From Nocardiopsis flavescens (GTDB lineage: Bacteria > Actinomycetota > Actinomycetes > Streptosporangiales > Streptosporangiaceae): 64,000 nucleotides of DNA. The notes under the pieces were generated by a model, which was given only the letters and a program-made list of their open reading frames with translations, made no database searches and was not told where the DNA came from. The position numbers and the translations under genes were made by a program. Below are positions 35,220-45,621 of the stretch, one piece after another; within the stretch, counting starts at the first letter, position 1, and each line of letters starts with the position of its first letter. The DNA is taken from positions 1-64,000 of the forward strand of contig NZ_FQZK01000025.1 in the NCBI RefSeq assembly GCF_900141985.1, given 5' to 3'.

Positions 35220-36371
35220 GTGGCGCGGTTCGGCGATGCACTGACGACCGGGGCGGACCTGGTCAACGCGGCCGAACGCGCCGCGCTCACCGCCCTGGAC
35301 CGCCTCGACGGCCCGGCCGACCTGGTGTGCTTCTTCATCTGCGGGTCCGACACCGAGGAGGTCTCCCTGGCGGGGGCCCGGATCATGGAGCTGTCCGGCG
35401 CCGCGGTCACCCTGGGGTGCAGCGCCACCGGTGTCATCGGGGGCGGCCGCGCGGTGGAGGGCCAGAACTCGGTCGGCGTGTGGTGCGCCCGGCTGCCCGG
35501 GGTGGAGCTGACCCCGTTCCGGCTGGACACGGTGGTGGAGGGCGAGCGGCTCACCGTGGTGGGGATGCGCGAGCCCGGGCCGCGCGACCGCGCCGCCCTG
35601 CTGCTGGTCAACCCCTATGAGTTCCCGGCCCGGGAGTTCGTGCGCGAGTCCACCCGGGCGCTGGGCGGACTGCCGCTGGTGGGCGGGATGGCGGACGGGA
35701 CGCTGGGGGAGGGGTCGGTCCGGCTGTTCTGCGAGGGGTCGGTGGCCGAGAACGGCGCGGTGGGCGTGCTCATCGGCGGCGAGGGCGTGCTGGGCGCCGT
35801 GGTGAGCCAGGGCTGCCGTCCGATCGGGCCGTCGATGACGGTGACCGGGTCGCGCGACAACGTGGTCGGGGAGCTGGCCGGGGTGCCCGCCTACACCCGC
35901 CTGGAGGAGCTGCTGGAGTCGCTCCCGGAGGAGGACCGGGAGCTGGCGGAGCAGGGCCTGCACCTGGGCATCGCCATGGACGAGTACGCCGACCACCACG
36001 GGCAGGGGGACTTCCTCATCCGCACGCTGACCTCCGCCGACTCCGAGACGGGGACGCTGACCGTCGACGACGCGGTCGAGGTGGGCCAGACGGTCCGCTT
36101 CCAGGTCCGCGACGCCGGGACCGCGGACGAGGACCTGGCCCTGCGGCTGGCCGACTTCGGCCGGGACCACAAGGTGGGGGCGGGCCTGCTGTTCTCCTGC
36201 AACGGGCGGGGCGCGGCCCTGTTCCCGCACGCCGACCACGACGTGCTGGCGGTCCGGCGGGTGCTGGGCGCGGAGGCGGTGGCGGGGTTCTTCGCGGCGG
36301 GGGAGTTCGGCCCGGTCGGCGGCGTCAACCACCTGCACGCGTTCACGGCCTGCCTGCTGGCCTTCGCCTGA
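35220..36371 (+). CDS. FIST domain sensory protein
   Basis: 383 residues from GTG 35220, preceded by AGGAGGAGTCC. FIST N and FIST C domains fill the protein: VCFFICGSDTEEVSLAGARIMELSGAAVTLGCSATGVIGGGRAVEG near the start, LPLVGGMADG in the middle, and GAGLLFSCNGRGAALFPHADHDVLAVRRVLG..AVAGFFAAGEFGPVGGVNHLHAFTACLL at the end. FIST domains are predicted ligand sensors, proposed for amino acids, and are usually coupled to signalling proteins; here none is fused. The neighbouring AAA+/VWA operon diverges 142 nt upstream, so the two may be related, but this is inference. Confidence 0.88.
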   Translation: MARFGDALTTGADLVNAAERAALTALDRLDGPADLVCFFICGSDTEEVSLAGARIMELSGAAVTLGCSATGVIGGGRAVEGQNSVGVWCARLPGVELTPFRLDTVVEGERLTVVGMREPGPRDRAALLLVNPYEFPAREFVRESTRALGGLPLVGGMADGTLGEGSVRLFCEGSVAENGAVGVLIGGEGVLGAVVSQGCRPIGPSMTVTGSRDNVVGELAGVPAYTRLEELLESLPEEDRELAEQGLHLGIAMDEYADHHGQGDFLIRTLTSADSETGTLTVDDAVEVGQTVRFQVRDAGTADEDLALRLADFGRDHKVGAGLLFSCNGRGAALFPHADHDVLAVRRVLGAEAVAGFFAAGEFGPVGGVNHLHAFTACLLAFA

Positions 36372-36469
36372 GCGGACGCCGCCCGCCCGGGGCGGACCGG
36401 ACCTTTACCCCCGTATCGCCGACACTCGACACGCGCTGCTTGAGCGCGCGCACACCGGAGTGCTTACTA

Positions 36470-36492
36470 AGAGTGGCATATTTACTCACTCT
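36470..36492. promoter_or_regulatory. Inverted repeat AGAGTG-N11-CACTCT upstream of secreted protein gene
   Basis: 6-bp perfect arms around an AT-rich centre (GCATATTTACT), 25 nt before ATG 36518. TATTTACT within it could be a -10. Possibly an operator overlapping the promoter. Confidence 0.35.
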
Positions 36493-36517
36493 GTGTGATC
36501 AGCGGGAAAGGTCCATC

Positions 36518-37909
36518 ATGCCCGGAAGGTGTGCGCCCACTTCGATCCGCATGCGCGGCAGGCGCTGGGCGGTGGCGGGGGCCCTGGTCCTGCTGCTCCC
36601 GGCCGGGCCGCGGCCCGCCTTCGCCGAGACCGGCTGGCTCCCCCAGGACCTGGAGTCCGCCGACCGCATCGGCCTGGTCCTGGCCTCGGGGACCCTGCGC
36701 CTGGACGAGGGGGCCGGACCGGGCGCCTCGCTGCGCCGCGAGCGCGGCGCCCCGGCGTCCGGCACGGCGACCTTCCCCGAGCAGTCCCTGGAGCGGCCCA
36801 CCGACACCGTCGACGTGCGGGTGGGCTCCTCCGGCGACCCCGAGGACGTCCTGGCCGAGGTGCGCGGGGTGCGCGCCGACGGCATGTGGACCGAGTGGCA
36901 CCCCGCCCCCGAGCGCGGCGGCCGCATCGCCCTGTCCTCCGACGTCTCCCGGGTCCAGCTGCGGGTGGGCATCGACGGCCCCGGCACCGCGCTCACCGGC
37001 CTGGGCGTGCGCCCGCTGGAGGGCACCGGCGACATCCCGTTCACGGACGCGCCCGAGGACCCCGGCCCCGAGCCGGGCACCCGGCCCGACGGGGACGGGG
37101 GCGGCGGGGAGCCCGGGACCGGCGGCGGCGAACCGCCCGAGGACGAGGCCGACCCCGACGACGACGTCCCCGAGCCGCCCTTCTCCGCGCGCCTGTTCGC
37201 CACCCGCATCGGCCTGGTGGGGGAGACCACCGCCAACGGGCACGTCATCCGCCAGAACGACCACTTCGTGGCCCTGCCCTCCCGGCGCGGCCTGGCCACC
37301 CGGGGCGGGGGCGAGTACACCGTGCGGGTGTGCAGCACCGGGGCCCTGGGCCCGGAGGGCAAGGGCGACACCGAGGGCCACGACGCCCGCTGCGCCTACC
37401 TCCCCGTCTGGGACGTGGGCCCGTGGAACATCACCGACGACCACTGGAACGGCGACCGCCAGTCCTGGCGCGACCTCGACCGGGGCCGCCCCCAGGCCCA
37501 GGCCGCCTACACCGAGGAGCACAACGGCGGCCTGGACGGGTTCGGGCGCCGGGTCCGCAACCCCGCCGGGATCGACCTGGCCGACGGGGCGTTCAATGGC
37601 GCCCTCCAGCTGCCCACCAACTCCTGGGTGCGGGTCGACTACCTGTGGACGGGGGAGTACCGGCACCGGATCGAGGTCACCACGGCGACGCAGCGCGAAC
37701 CGGTCGTGGTGCGCACCGGCCCGGGGCCGGAGTACCCCACCGCGGGCCTGGCCGCGCACAAGGCCAACGTCGACGCCCTCTGCCGGGTCGAGGGCGCCCC
37801 GGCCGCCGGCCCGCAGGGCACCGGCGAGACCTGGTACCGGATCGGCGAGGACCACTACATCCCCGCCGCCTACGCCGACGGCGGGGCCGGGGCACCCGCC
37901 TGCGTCTAG
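36518..37909 (+). CDS. Secreted protein with C-terminal SH3-like domain
   Basis: 463 residues from ATG 36518 (GGGAAAGG upstream). Signal peptide RMRGRRWAVAGALVLLLPAGPRPAFA, cleaved about residue 36-37. Residues about 60-170 form a beta-rich region like the domain preceding amidases in actinomycetes (VDVRVGSSGDPEDVLAEVRG..DGMWTEW). An acidic Pro/Gly linker (about 178-222) follows, then a globular domain with RLFATRIGLVGETTANGHVIRQNDHFVALPS and LPVWDVGPWNITDDHWN, with a Cys pair. The end is a bacterial SH3-like segment (VVVRTGPGPEYPTAGLAAHKANVDALCRV..WYRIGEDHYIPAAY). No catalytic domain recognised; probably a cell-wall-associated binding protein. Confidence 0.75.
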   Translation: MPGRCAPTSIRMRGRRWAVAGALVLLLPAGPRPAFAETGWLPQDLESADRIGLVLASGTLRLDEGAGPGASLRRERGAPASGTATFPEQSLERPTDTVDVRVGSSGDPEDVLAEVRGVRADGMWTEWHPAPERGGRIALSSDVSRVQLRVGIDGPGTALTGLGVRPLEGTGDIPFTDAPEDPGPEPGTRPDGDGGGGEPGTGGGEPPEDEADPDDDVPEPPFSARLFATRIGLVGETTANGHVIRQNDHFVALPSRRGLATRGGGEYTVRVCSTGALGPEGKGDTEGHDARCAYLPVWDVGPWNITDDHWNGDRQSWRDLDRGRPQAQAAYTEEHNGGLDGFGRRVRNPAGIDLADGAFNGALQLPTNSWVRVDYLWTGEYRHRIEVTTATQREPVVVRTGPGPEYPTAGLAAHKANVDALCRVEGAPAAGPQGTGETWYRIGEDHYIPAAYADGGAGAPACV

Positions 37910-37931
37910 CGTCCCGGGCCCGCCGCCCGGG

Positions 37932-38447
37932 TCATCCGCCGTCCGCGGCCGGCCCCCCGGGAGGCGGTCCCGTCCGCACGACCGAGGTCCCGGACAGCCG
38001 GTCGTGCAGGGCCCGGCCGCCGGGGGAGGCGGCGCCCAGACTCTCGACCAGGGTGAAGCACTGGCCCACGCAGGGCAGGGACTGCGGCAGGCAGAGCACG
38101 GCGGCGCGCACCGCGGCGTGCCCGCGCGAGGGGCGGTCGCCGCCGGGGCCGACCACGGCGACGCGGGTCATCAGCTTGCCCGGGGTGGCGCCCAGGAGAA
38201 CGAGGAAGAGCCACTCGTACAGGAACAGCAGCGAGGACCCGCCGAACAGCAGCAGCCCCATCCAGAACAGGGAAGCGTGGTAGTCGTCCACGGGGAGCGC
38301 GGAGGCCGGGAGCGATACGACCACGAACAGCACCGAGACGGCGGTCGCCGCCAGCACGGTGTCGATGAACCGGGCCGTCGCCCTCAGGGAGAACGGGGCC
38401 GGCTCCGTCCGGGGGCCCGCGACCGGGCCGGTGGGACCGTCTGTCAT
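37932..38447 (-). CDS. RDD family membrane protein (1)
   Basis: 171 residues from ATG 38447 (run of G just upstream). Starts with FSLRATARFIDTVLAATAVSVLFVVV, the RDD motif having become ATARFID. Three hydrophobic segments follow, then the family core FLYEWLFLVLLGATPGKLMTRVAVVG and ALHDRLSGTSVV at the C-terminus. RDD proteins are small polytopic proteins of uncertain role (ion exchange has been proposed). It lies 10 nt downstream of a paralog and is probably translated with it. It converges with the secreted SH3-like gene, 22 nt away. Confidence 0.85.
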   Translation of the reverse strand: MTDGPTGPVAGPRTEPAPFSLRATARFIDTVLAATAVSVLFVVVSLPASALPVDDYHASLFWMGLLLFGGSSLLFLYEWLFLVLLGATPGKLMTRVAVVGPGGDRPSRGHAAVRAAVLCLPQSLPCVGQCFTLVESLGAASPGGRALHDRLSGTSVVRTGPPPGGPAADGG

Positions 38448-38457
38448 CGGACCCCCC

Positions 38458-39054
38458 TCAGCCGCGAGCGTGCACGACGACGGTCCCGGACGCGCGGTCG
38501 TGCACGGCACGGCGCTCCTCGCCCAGCGCCGCCATGCTCTCCATGAGGCTCAACAGGTGGCCCAGGCACGGCAGGGACTGGGGCAGGCAGAAGAACGCCG
38601 AGCGCCCCAGGGCCTGGCCCTGGGTGAGGCGTCCGCCGTCCTCCCGGGTCACCTTGATGCCGAGCACCAGCTTGCCCAGGGTGGCGCCCCACGTGACGAG
38701 GAACAGCCAGTCGTAGAAGAACAGCAGCAGGCCCCAGCCGAAGAAGAACAGCCACGCCCACACCTCCCCCTGCGCGTCGGACGTCTCCGCGCCCCCGGTC
38801 AGGAGCACGATGACGACCGCCATGAGGATGAAGAACAGCGTGGCCGCGATCAGCGCCAGCACGTAGTCGATGAGCCGCGCCGACAGGCGGCGGCCGAACG
38901 ACGCGGGCACGGGGCCCGCGGGCGCCGGCTCGGGCGGCGGGGGAGCCCAGCCGCCCGGGGGCAGGGGCGCCGGCGGACCGACCGGACCCCAGCCGCCCTG
39001 GGGAGGGCGGCCACCGTGCCCGGGAGCCTGCGGGTTCCAGTGAGGAGAGGACAT
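38458..39054 (-). CDS. RDD family membrane protein (2)
   Basis: 198 residues from ATG 39054 (GAAAGGGCCAG upstream). A Pro/Gly-rich cytoplasmic N-terminus (about 1-52), then SFGRRLSARLIDYVLALIAATLFFILM with the RDD-like RLIDY, two further helices, FFYDWLFLVTWGATLGKLVLGIKVTREDG, LPQSLPCLGHLLSLMESMAAL and AVHDRASGTVVV. Clear tandem paralog of the downstream gene: the cores LPQSLPC, W-L-F-L-V..GAT-GKL and HDR-SGT are shared. The two are an operon. Confidence 0.87.
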   Translation of the reverse strand: MSSPHWNPQAPGHGGRPPQGGWGPVGPPAPLPPGGWAPPPPEPAPAGPVPASFGRRLSARLIDYVLALIAATLFFILMAVVIVLLTGGAETSDAQGEVWAWLFFFGWGLLLFFYDWLFLVTWGATLGKLVLGIKVTREDGGRLTQGQALGRSAFFCLPQSLPCLGHLLSLMESMAALGEERRAVHDRASGTVVVHARG

Positions 39055-39164
39055 CTGGCCCTTTCGGTGGTCGGGGGAGGCGGTCTCGGCGGACCGCACT
39101 CAGAAGGGTATGACGCACCCCGGGCCCCAGGGGATGCCCCCGGCCCGCCCGTTCCACCCGCCAC

Positions 39165-39201
39165 ATGCGGTGAGGGGCGGCAGAGCCGCCCCTCACCGCA
39201 T
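39165..39201 (-). terminator. Terminator after greA
   Basis: 17-bp perfect stem ATGCGGTGAGGGGCGGC / GCCGCCCCTCACCGCAT with a 3-nt loop, 24 nt past the greA stop on the minus strand. Confidence 0.8.
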
Positions 39202-39224
39202 CGGCCCCCTGCCGGGGGACCGCC

Positions 39225-39725
39225 CTACATGCCGCTGTAGGGCACCGCCTCGATGATCTCGACACCGAGGCTCTTGCCGTTGGGCAGCTGGTAGCTGACC
39301 TTCTCGCCGACGCCCTTGCCGTTGATCGCCGAGCCGAGCGGCGACCGCGGGGAGTAGACGTCGATCGGGGAGCCGCTCTCCTCCCGGGAGGCGAGCAGGA
39401 AGGTGACCTCCTCGTCGTCGCCGTCGAACTTGACGGTGACGGTCATCCCGGGGCCGACCACGCCCTCGGTCCGAGGGGCCTCGCCGACCCGCGCGGTGCG
39501 CAGGATCTCGGTGAGCTGGAGGATGCGGGCCTCCATCTTGCCCTGCTCCTCCTTGGCGGCGTGGTAGCCGCCGTTCTCCTTGAGGTCGCCCTCCTCGCGG
39601 GCCGCCTCGATCTTCTCCGCGATCTCGATGCGCCCGCTCCCGGTCAGGTGGTCCAGCTCTGCCTTGAGCCGGTCGTACGCCTCCTGGGTGAGCCAGGTGA
39701 CGTTGTCATCGCGGGTCTGGGTCAC
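39225..39725 (-). CDS. greA: Transcription elongation factor GreA
   Basis: 166 residues from GTG 39725, where AAGGAGTTCCC gives an ideal site; an in-frame codon 33 nt upstream has none. Rescues backtracked RNA polymerase by stimulating transcript cleavage. N-terminal coiled coil: WLTQEAYDRLKAELDHL..., with the acidic tip EAAREEGDLKENGGYHAAKEEQGKMEARI containing the two residues that insert into the polymerase channel (Asp-Glu in EEGDLKEN). C-terminal FKBP-like domain: YSPRSPLGSAINGKGVGEKVSYQLPNGK. Position between metB and mca matches other actinobacteria. Confidence 0.95.
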   Translation of the reverse strand: MTQTRDDNVTWLTQEAYDRLKAELDHLTGSGRIEIAEKIEAAREEGDLKENGGYHAAKEEQGKMEARILQLTEILRTARVGEAPRTEGVVGPGMTVTVKFDGDDEEVTFLLASREESGSPIDVYSPRSPLGSAINGKGVGEKVSYQLPNGKSLGVEIIEAVPYSGM

Positions 39726-39866
39726 GGGAACTCCTTGTGTACTAGTAGCAAAGGCCACCAGGCGGCCAGAGCTGAACTTACGAGAATATCACCGTGTGTC
39801 ATGGGACACGGTTCCCGAATATCCGGCTCGGTCACCCGGACCGGCGGGGAAGGGGTTCGTCGGCGG

Positions 39867-40319
39867 TCAGTCCTGCGAACCTTGTTCCCTGCACGAGGCC
39901 ACTTCTACCGTTGCGGCCTGACGAACCGTTTCAACGGTCGTGGAAACCATGTGGTTCCCGGCCTCGGTCGTCACGGTCCGCTGCCCTACCTCCACCAGCC
40001 GCTCGTCCAGCGCGCGGATCAGGCACACGGCCCCGTCGCGGCTGTTCACCTCGTAGCTGATGGCCGCCTCGGCGGAGGAGGGGGCCGACGAGGTGATCAC
40101 CTGGTGGTACACGCCGCCGCCCAGCCCGGTGTAGCTCATGACCGCGTAGCCCCACCCCACGGCGCACAGCACGGCGAAGGCCGTCGCGATCACGAAGAAG
40201 ACCGGGCCGTTGCCGTGGTGCTTGCGCAGGGCGGGCGCGGTCTCCTCGTCGGGGGCGGCCGCCGCGGCGGCCGGCTCGTCGGCGCTCTTCACGGCGTCTT
40301 CCTCCGGGGTGGTGGGCAT
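39867..40319 (-). CDS. DUF4307 membrane protein
   Basis: 150 residues from ATG 40319 (CGGAGATTCCCG upstream). An acidic Ala-rich N-terminal tail, one transmembrane helix (GPVFFVIATAFAVLCAVGWGYAVMSY, about 39-64), then an extracytoplasmic DUF4307 domain with YHQVITSSAPSSAEAAISYEVNSRDGAVCLIRALD and a C-terminal cysteine (VEVASCREQG). Two conserved cysteines suggest a disulfide. Function unknown. Conserved between greA and mca in actinobacteria; it diverges from mca. Confidence 0.87.
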   Translation of the reverse strand: MPTTPEEDAVKSADEPAAAAAAPDEETAPALRKHHGNGPVFFVIATAFAVLCAVGWGYAVMSYTGLGGGVYHQVITSSAPSSAEAAISYEVNSRDGAVCLIRALDERLVEVGQRTVTTEAGNHMVSTTVETVRQAATVEVASCREQGSQD

Positions 40320-40473
40320 CGGGAATCTCCGTACAAGGGGACGGTGTTGTCTAAGATATCCCCGTCCTGACAGACCCCCCGCGCGGCCCGCACCAAGTCG
40401 GCGGTGTGCCGTGACCAGGGGTGCCGGACGGTGCGCGTCTGCGTCCGTCGACCGAGTCAAGGAGAACCCTTCG

Positions 40474-41355
40474 TTGTCCGAGCGCCTGCGGCTCATGGCC
40501 GTGCATGCCCACCCCGATGACGAGTCCAGCAAGGGCGCGGCCACCATGGCGCGCTATGTCGCCGAGGGAGCCGAAGTGCTGGTCGTCACCATGACCGGTG
40601 GCGAACGCGGTGACATCCTCAACCCCGCCATGGAACGGCCCGACGTCCGCGAGAACATCGCCGAGGTGCGCCGCCGCGAGATGGACCGGGCCCGCGACAT
40701 CCTCGGCATCCGCCAGGAGTTCGCCGGATTCGTCGACTCGGGCCTGCCCGAGGGAGACCCCCTGCCGCCGCTTCCCGAGGGCTGCTTCGCCCTCACCCCG
40801 GTGGAGAAGGCCGCCGAGCCCCTGGTGGAGTCGATCCGCCGCTTCCGCCCGCACGTGATCCTCACGTACGACGAGAACGGCGGCTACCCCCACCCCGACC
40901 ACATCATGACCCACAAGGTGTCGATGCACGCCTTCGACACGGCGGGCGACCCGGACGCCTACCCGGGCACCGGGGACCCCTGGCAGCCCCTCAAGCTGTA
41001 CTACTTCGTCTCGTTCCCCTTCGAGCGCTTCGAGGCGATCACCTCGCTGCTGGAGGAGCGCGGGCTGGAGAACCCCTACGAGGAGTGGATCAAGCGCATC
41101 CGGGACGGCGGCGACCGCCCCCGCTGGGAGATCACGACCCGGGTGGAGTGCGGCGCGTACTTCGACGTCGCCGAGCGGGCGCTGAAGGCGCACGAGACCC
41201 AGGTCGACCCCAACGGGTTCTGGTTCGCCGTGCCCAACTCCGTGCTGGCCGAGGCCTGGCCGACCGAGGACTACCACCTGGTGCGGTCGCTGGTGGACAC
41301 CGAGGTCCCGGAGACGGACCTCTTCGCGGGTGTCCGGGACACAGTGAGAGTATGA
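40474..41355 (+). CDS. mca: Mycothiol S-conjugate amidase
   Basis: 293 residues from TTG 40474, placed 8 nt after AAGGAG. Zn-dependent amidase of the LmbE/PIG-L fold that cleaves mycothiol adducts of electrophiles to mercapturic acids for export. The metal motif is HAHPDDESS (His13, Asp16), with the third ligand in NGGYPHPDHIMTH. Mca-type features not found in MshB: GERGDILNPAMERPDVRENI, FAGFVDSGLPEG and TQVDPNGFWFAVP near the C-terminus. Its presence marks a mycothiol-producing actinobacterium. A small membrane protein gene follows after 4 nt. Confidence 0.95.
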   Translation: MSERLRLMAVHAHPDDESSKGAATMARYVAEGAEVLVVTMTGGERGDILNPAMERPDVRENIAEVRRREMDRARDILGIRQEFAGFVDSGLPEGDPLPPLPEGCFALTPVEKAAEPLVESIRRFRPHVILTYDENGGYPHPDHIMTHKVSMHAFDTAGDPDAYPGTGDPWQPLKLYYFVSFPFERFEAITSLLEERGLENPYEEWIKRIRDGGDRPRWEITTRVECGAYFDVAERALKAHETQVDPNGFWFAVPNSVLAEAWPTEDYHLVRSLVDTEVPETDLFAGVRDTVRV

Positions 41356-41359
41356 GCGC

Positions 41360-41605
41360 ATGAACACCCTTCTCGTGTCCGCCGTGGTGAGCGCCGACAC
41401 GTTCACCCTGGACAAGTACACGGTCACCCCGGGCGTCCTGGGCTTCCTCGTCATCTTCGCCGTCGGCGTGGCCCTGTACCTGCTCATGCGCAGCATGACC
41501 GGAAAGCTCAAGACGGTGCGCGGCGAGCGCACCATCGAGGAGCCGGTGGACGTCGCCGCGGCCCCGGCCCTGATCGAGGAGGACGGCGCGAAGAAGGACG
41601 GCTGA
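41360..41605 (+). CDS. Small membrane protein downstream of mca
   Basis: 81 residues. Short extracytoplasmic N-terminus, one transmembrane helix (TPGVLGFLVIFAVGVALYLLMRSM, about 23-46), then a charged cytoplasmic tail with VRGERTIEEP. ATG 41360 is 4 nt after the mca stop, so the two are co-transcribed. The equivalent mycobacterial position (Rv1083) also encodes a small membrane protein. No function known; the constant linkage hints at a role in mycothiol-linked detoxification or export. Confidence 0.82.
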   Translation: MNTLLVSAVVSADTFTLDKYTVTPGVLGFLVIFAVGVALYLLMRSMTGKLKTVRGERTIEEPVDVAAAPALIEEDGAKKDG

Positions 41606-41807
41606 GCCGCTCCCCCCGCGCCTTCGCGCCCCCGCACCACCACCGCCGACGGCCGGCCCGGGGTGGGCCGTCCGGGCGCCGCGGGTGCTGCCGGTCCCGC
41701 CCGCACCGCCGGGCGGGACCGGCGCCGGCGCGCCGTCTCCCCGCGTCAGGCCCCGCGCCCTCCGTGCGTGTCCCCGCCCGGCCCGCGCCGGGTGGCAGAG
41801 TGGGGGC

Positions 41808-43847
<2,040 letters not shown>

Positions 43848-43855
43848 GCGGGCGC

Positions 43856-43895
43856 GTCCCGCGGGGCCGCCGCGCGTTCGGCGGCCCCGCGGGAC
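43856..43895. terminator. Bidirectional terminator between YyaL and kinase genes
   Basis: 16-bp perfect stem GTCCCGCGGGGCCGCC / GGCGGCCCCGCGGGAC with an 8-nt loop, between convergent stops. Confidence 0.8.
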
Positions 43896-43898
43896 GGC

Positions 43899-45266
43899 TC
43901 AGCCCAGGACGGTGTGGTCGATGATCTCGTCGACCAGGTCGGGTCGGTAGTCCGGCTGGCGGATCTCCAGGTACACCGTGGCCGGCTCCCCGGGCGGGTG
44001 CACGGCGGCGCTGGTGAACGCCCCGCCGCCGTTGCACTCGGGCCAGTCCCACACGGTGCCCTCCCAGTCCCCGGTGCGGACCCGGCGGCTCGCCGGGTCC
44101 CCCGGGCAGGGGTCGTGCTCGGCGACCTTGGACAGGTCGCGGGCCCCGGGCATCACGGTGGCGTAGACCCCGTAGGACGGGACGTCGGTGGAGTGCCAGT
44201 CGTCCGCGTCGGTGGCCACCAGCAGCCCGGGCCCGGCCCCGGCGTCGACCGCGGCCGGCCGGGCCCGCAGGTCGGTGTGGAACTCCCGGGCCCACACCGA
44301 GGGCACGCCCATGCGGATGCCCTGCGCGGCGTCGCGCACCGTGGTCAGCGACAGCCCCGGAGCGCCCCCGGAGACGGTGAGCACGGTCGCCCCCAGCAGG
44401 GACGCGGCGACCAGGGCCGCGGCCCGCCGCCACGGCATCCGGTACCGCTGCCACCACGGCACGGCGCGGGGCAGGTCGGGCGCCATACGGATGGAGCGGA
44501 CCCGGTCGGTGAAGGTCTTGGCGTCCCCCGGCCGGCTCTCCCGGTCGACGGACAGCGCCGACAGGATGAGGTCGTCCAGTTCCCGGGGCAGCCCTGGCCG
44601 GATGCGGCCAGGGGGGACGCGCACCGGGGGGCGCGAGGGCGGCTTGCCGGTGATGAGCTCGTAGGCGACGGCGCCCAGCGAGTACACGTCCGAGCGCACG
44701 TCCAGGTCGCCGCCGGGGATGCTCTGCTCCGGCGACATGTACCCGGGGGTCCCGGCCGCGGCCGTGAACCCCGAGGCCTCGTCGATGGCCTTGGCGAACC
44801 CCAGGTCGGCGACGAGCACCCGCTGGCCCACCGGGGACGACTGGAGCAGCACGTTGGAGGGTTTGATGTCGCGGTGGATGGTGCCGTGGTTGTGCAGCAC
44901 CGTGATGCCCTGGCCGATCTCGGTCAGCAGCCGCAGGGCCTCGTCCAGCGGGAGCGGGCCGCGGCGGATGAGGTCGGCCACGCTGCCCTGGTCGGCGTAG
45001 GTCATGACCATGTACGGGCGGCCGTCGGGGAGGACGTCCACGTCGTGGACGGCGACCAGCCAGGTGGAGTCGGTCTGGCGCAGGATGCGCGCCTCCTCCA
45101 GGAACCGGTGCTGGATGTCCATCTGGTGCGCCCAGTTCTCGGCGAGTACCTTGATGGCGACGGGGTAGTTCAGCAGGTCGTCCTGGGCGAGCCAGACGGT
45201 GGCGAAGGAACCCGACCCCAGGCGTCGGATGACGCGGTAGCGGCCGAAGGCCTCGGGTTGGCTCAT
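43899..45266 (-). CDS. Membrane Ser/Thr protein kinase (1)
   Basis: 455 residues from ATG 45266; GTG 45311 or further codons would add a tail. The kinase domain spans about 8-265: glycine loop LGSGSFATVW (16-25), VAIKVL lysine, catalytic HRDIKPSN, DLG (instead of DFG) in VADLGFAKAI, and GTPGYMSPEQ. One transmembrane helix follows (RRAAALVAASLLGATVLTVSGG, about 290-312), then an extracytoplasmic domain with a Cys pair (HDPCPGDP, DWPECNGG). No PASTA repeats. Likely senses something outside the cell. It diverges from an ECF sigma factor 355 nt away, which may be a functional partner. Confidence 0.9.
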   Translation of the reverse strand: MSQPEAFGRYRVIRRLGSGSFATVWLAQDDLLNYPVAIKVLAENWAHQMDIQHRFLEEARILRQTDSTWLVAVHDVDVLPDGRPYMVMTYADQGSVADLIRRGPLPLDEALRLLTEIGQGITVLHNHGTIHRDIKPSNVLLQSSPVGQRVLVADLGFAKAIDEASGFTAAAGTPGYMSPEQSIPGGDLDVRSDVYSLGAVAYELITGKPPSRPPVRVPPGRIRPGLPRELDDLILSALSVDRESRPGDAKTFTDRVRSIRMAPDLPRAVPWWQRYRMPWRRAAALVAASLLGATVLTVSGGAPGLSLTTVRDAAQGIRMGVPSVWAREFHTDLRARPAAVDAGAGPGLLVATDADDWHSTDVPSYGVYATVMPGARDLSKVAEHDPCPGDPASRRVRTGDWEGTVWDWPECNGGGAFTSAAVHPPGEPATVYLEIRQPDYRPDLVDEIIDHTVLG

Positions 45267-45621
45267 GTGCGCCTCGGTCTGTTCAGGGGTGAATACGCGG
45301 TCGTTGCCCACTAATACACCATCTACACCCTCGCGTTGACTCTTGCGGATATGATCCCCTCTCCGGGTAGCGCGGACCCCGCCGGGGGATGGAAACTGAG
45401 GGGAGCCCTCCACGGGCCCCGACGCCGTGGTAAAGGCCGTGTGGAACGCGAACCCCCGGCGGCCGGGGGACCCCGCGTGCCGGAGGGCCGGGAGGGCGGA
45501 ACGAGACGGAGCCGAAGGGGGCCCGTAGACGTCCTAGTGACGTGTGACCCTCGAAGCGGGGGCGCACAGCGCCGAGAAGCGGACGGCCGGACGTCTGCCG
45601 TCAGTCAGGGAGAGACCAGCC
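45267..45621. promoter_or_regulatory. Divergent region kinase / sigma factor
   Basis: 355 nt without a gene. The kinase-proximal 100 nt is relatively AT-rich (AATACACCATCTACACC) and probably contains its promoter. Near the sigma gene there is ACGTCCTAGTGACGT (45528-45542), two ACGT elements around CCTAGT, a possible -10 or operator. GGGAGAG precedes ATG 45622. No -35/-10 pair is convincing. Confidence 0.35.
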
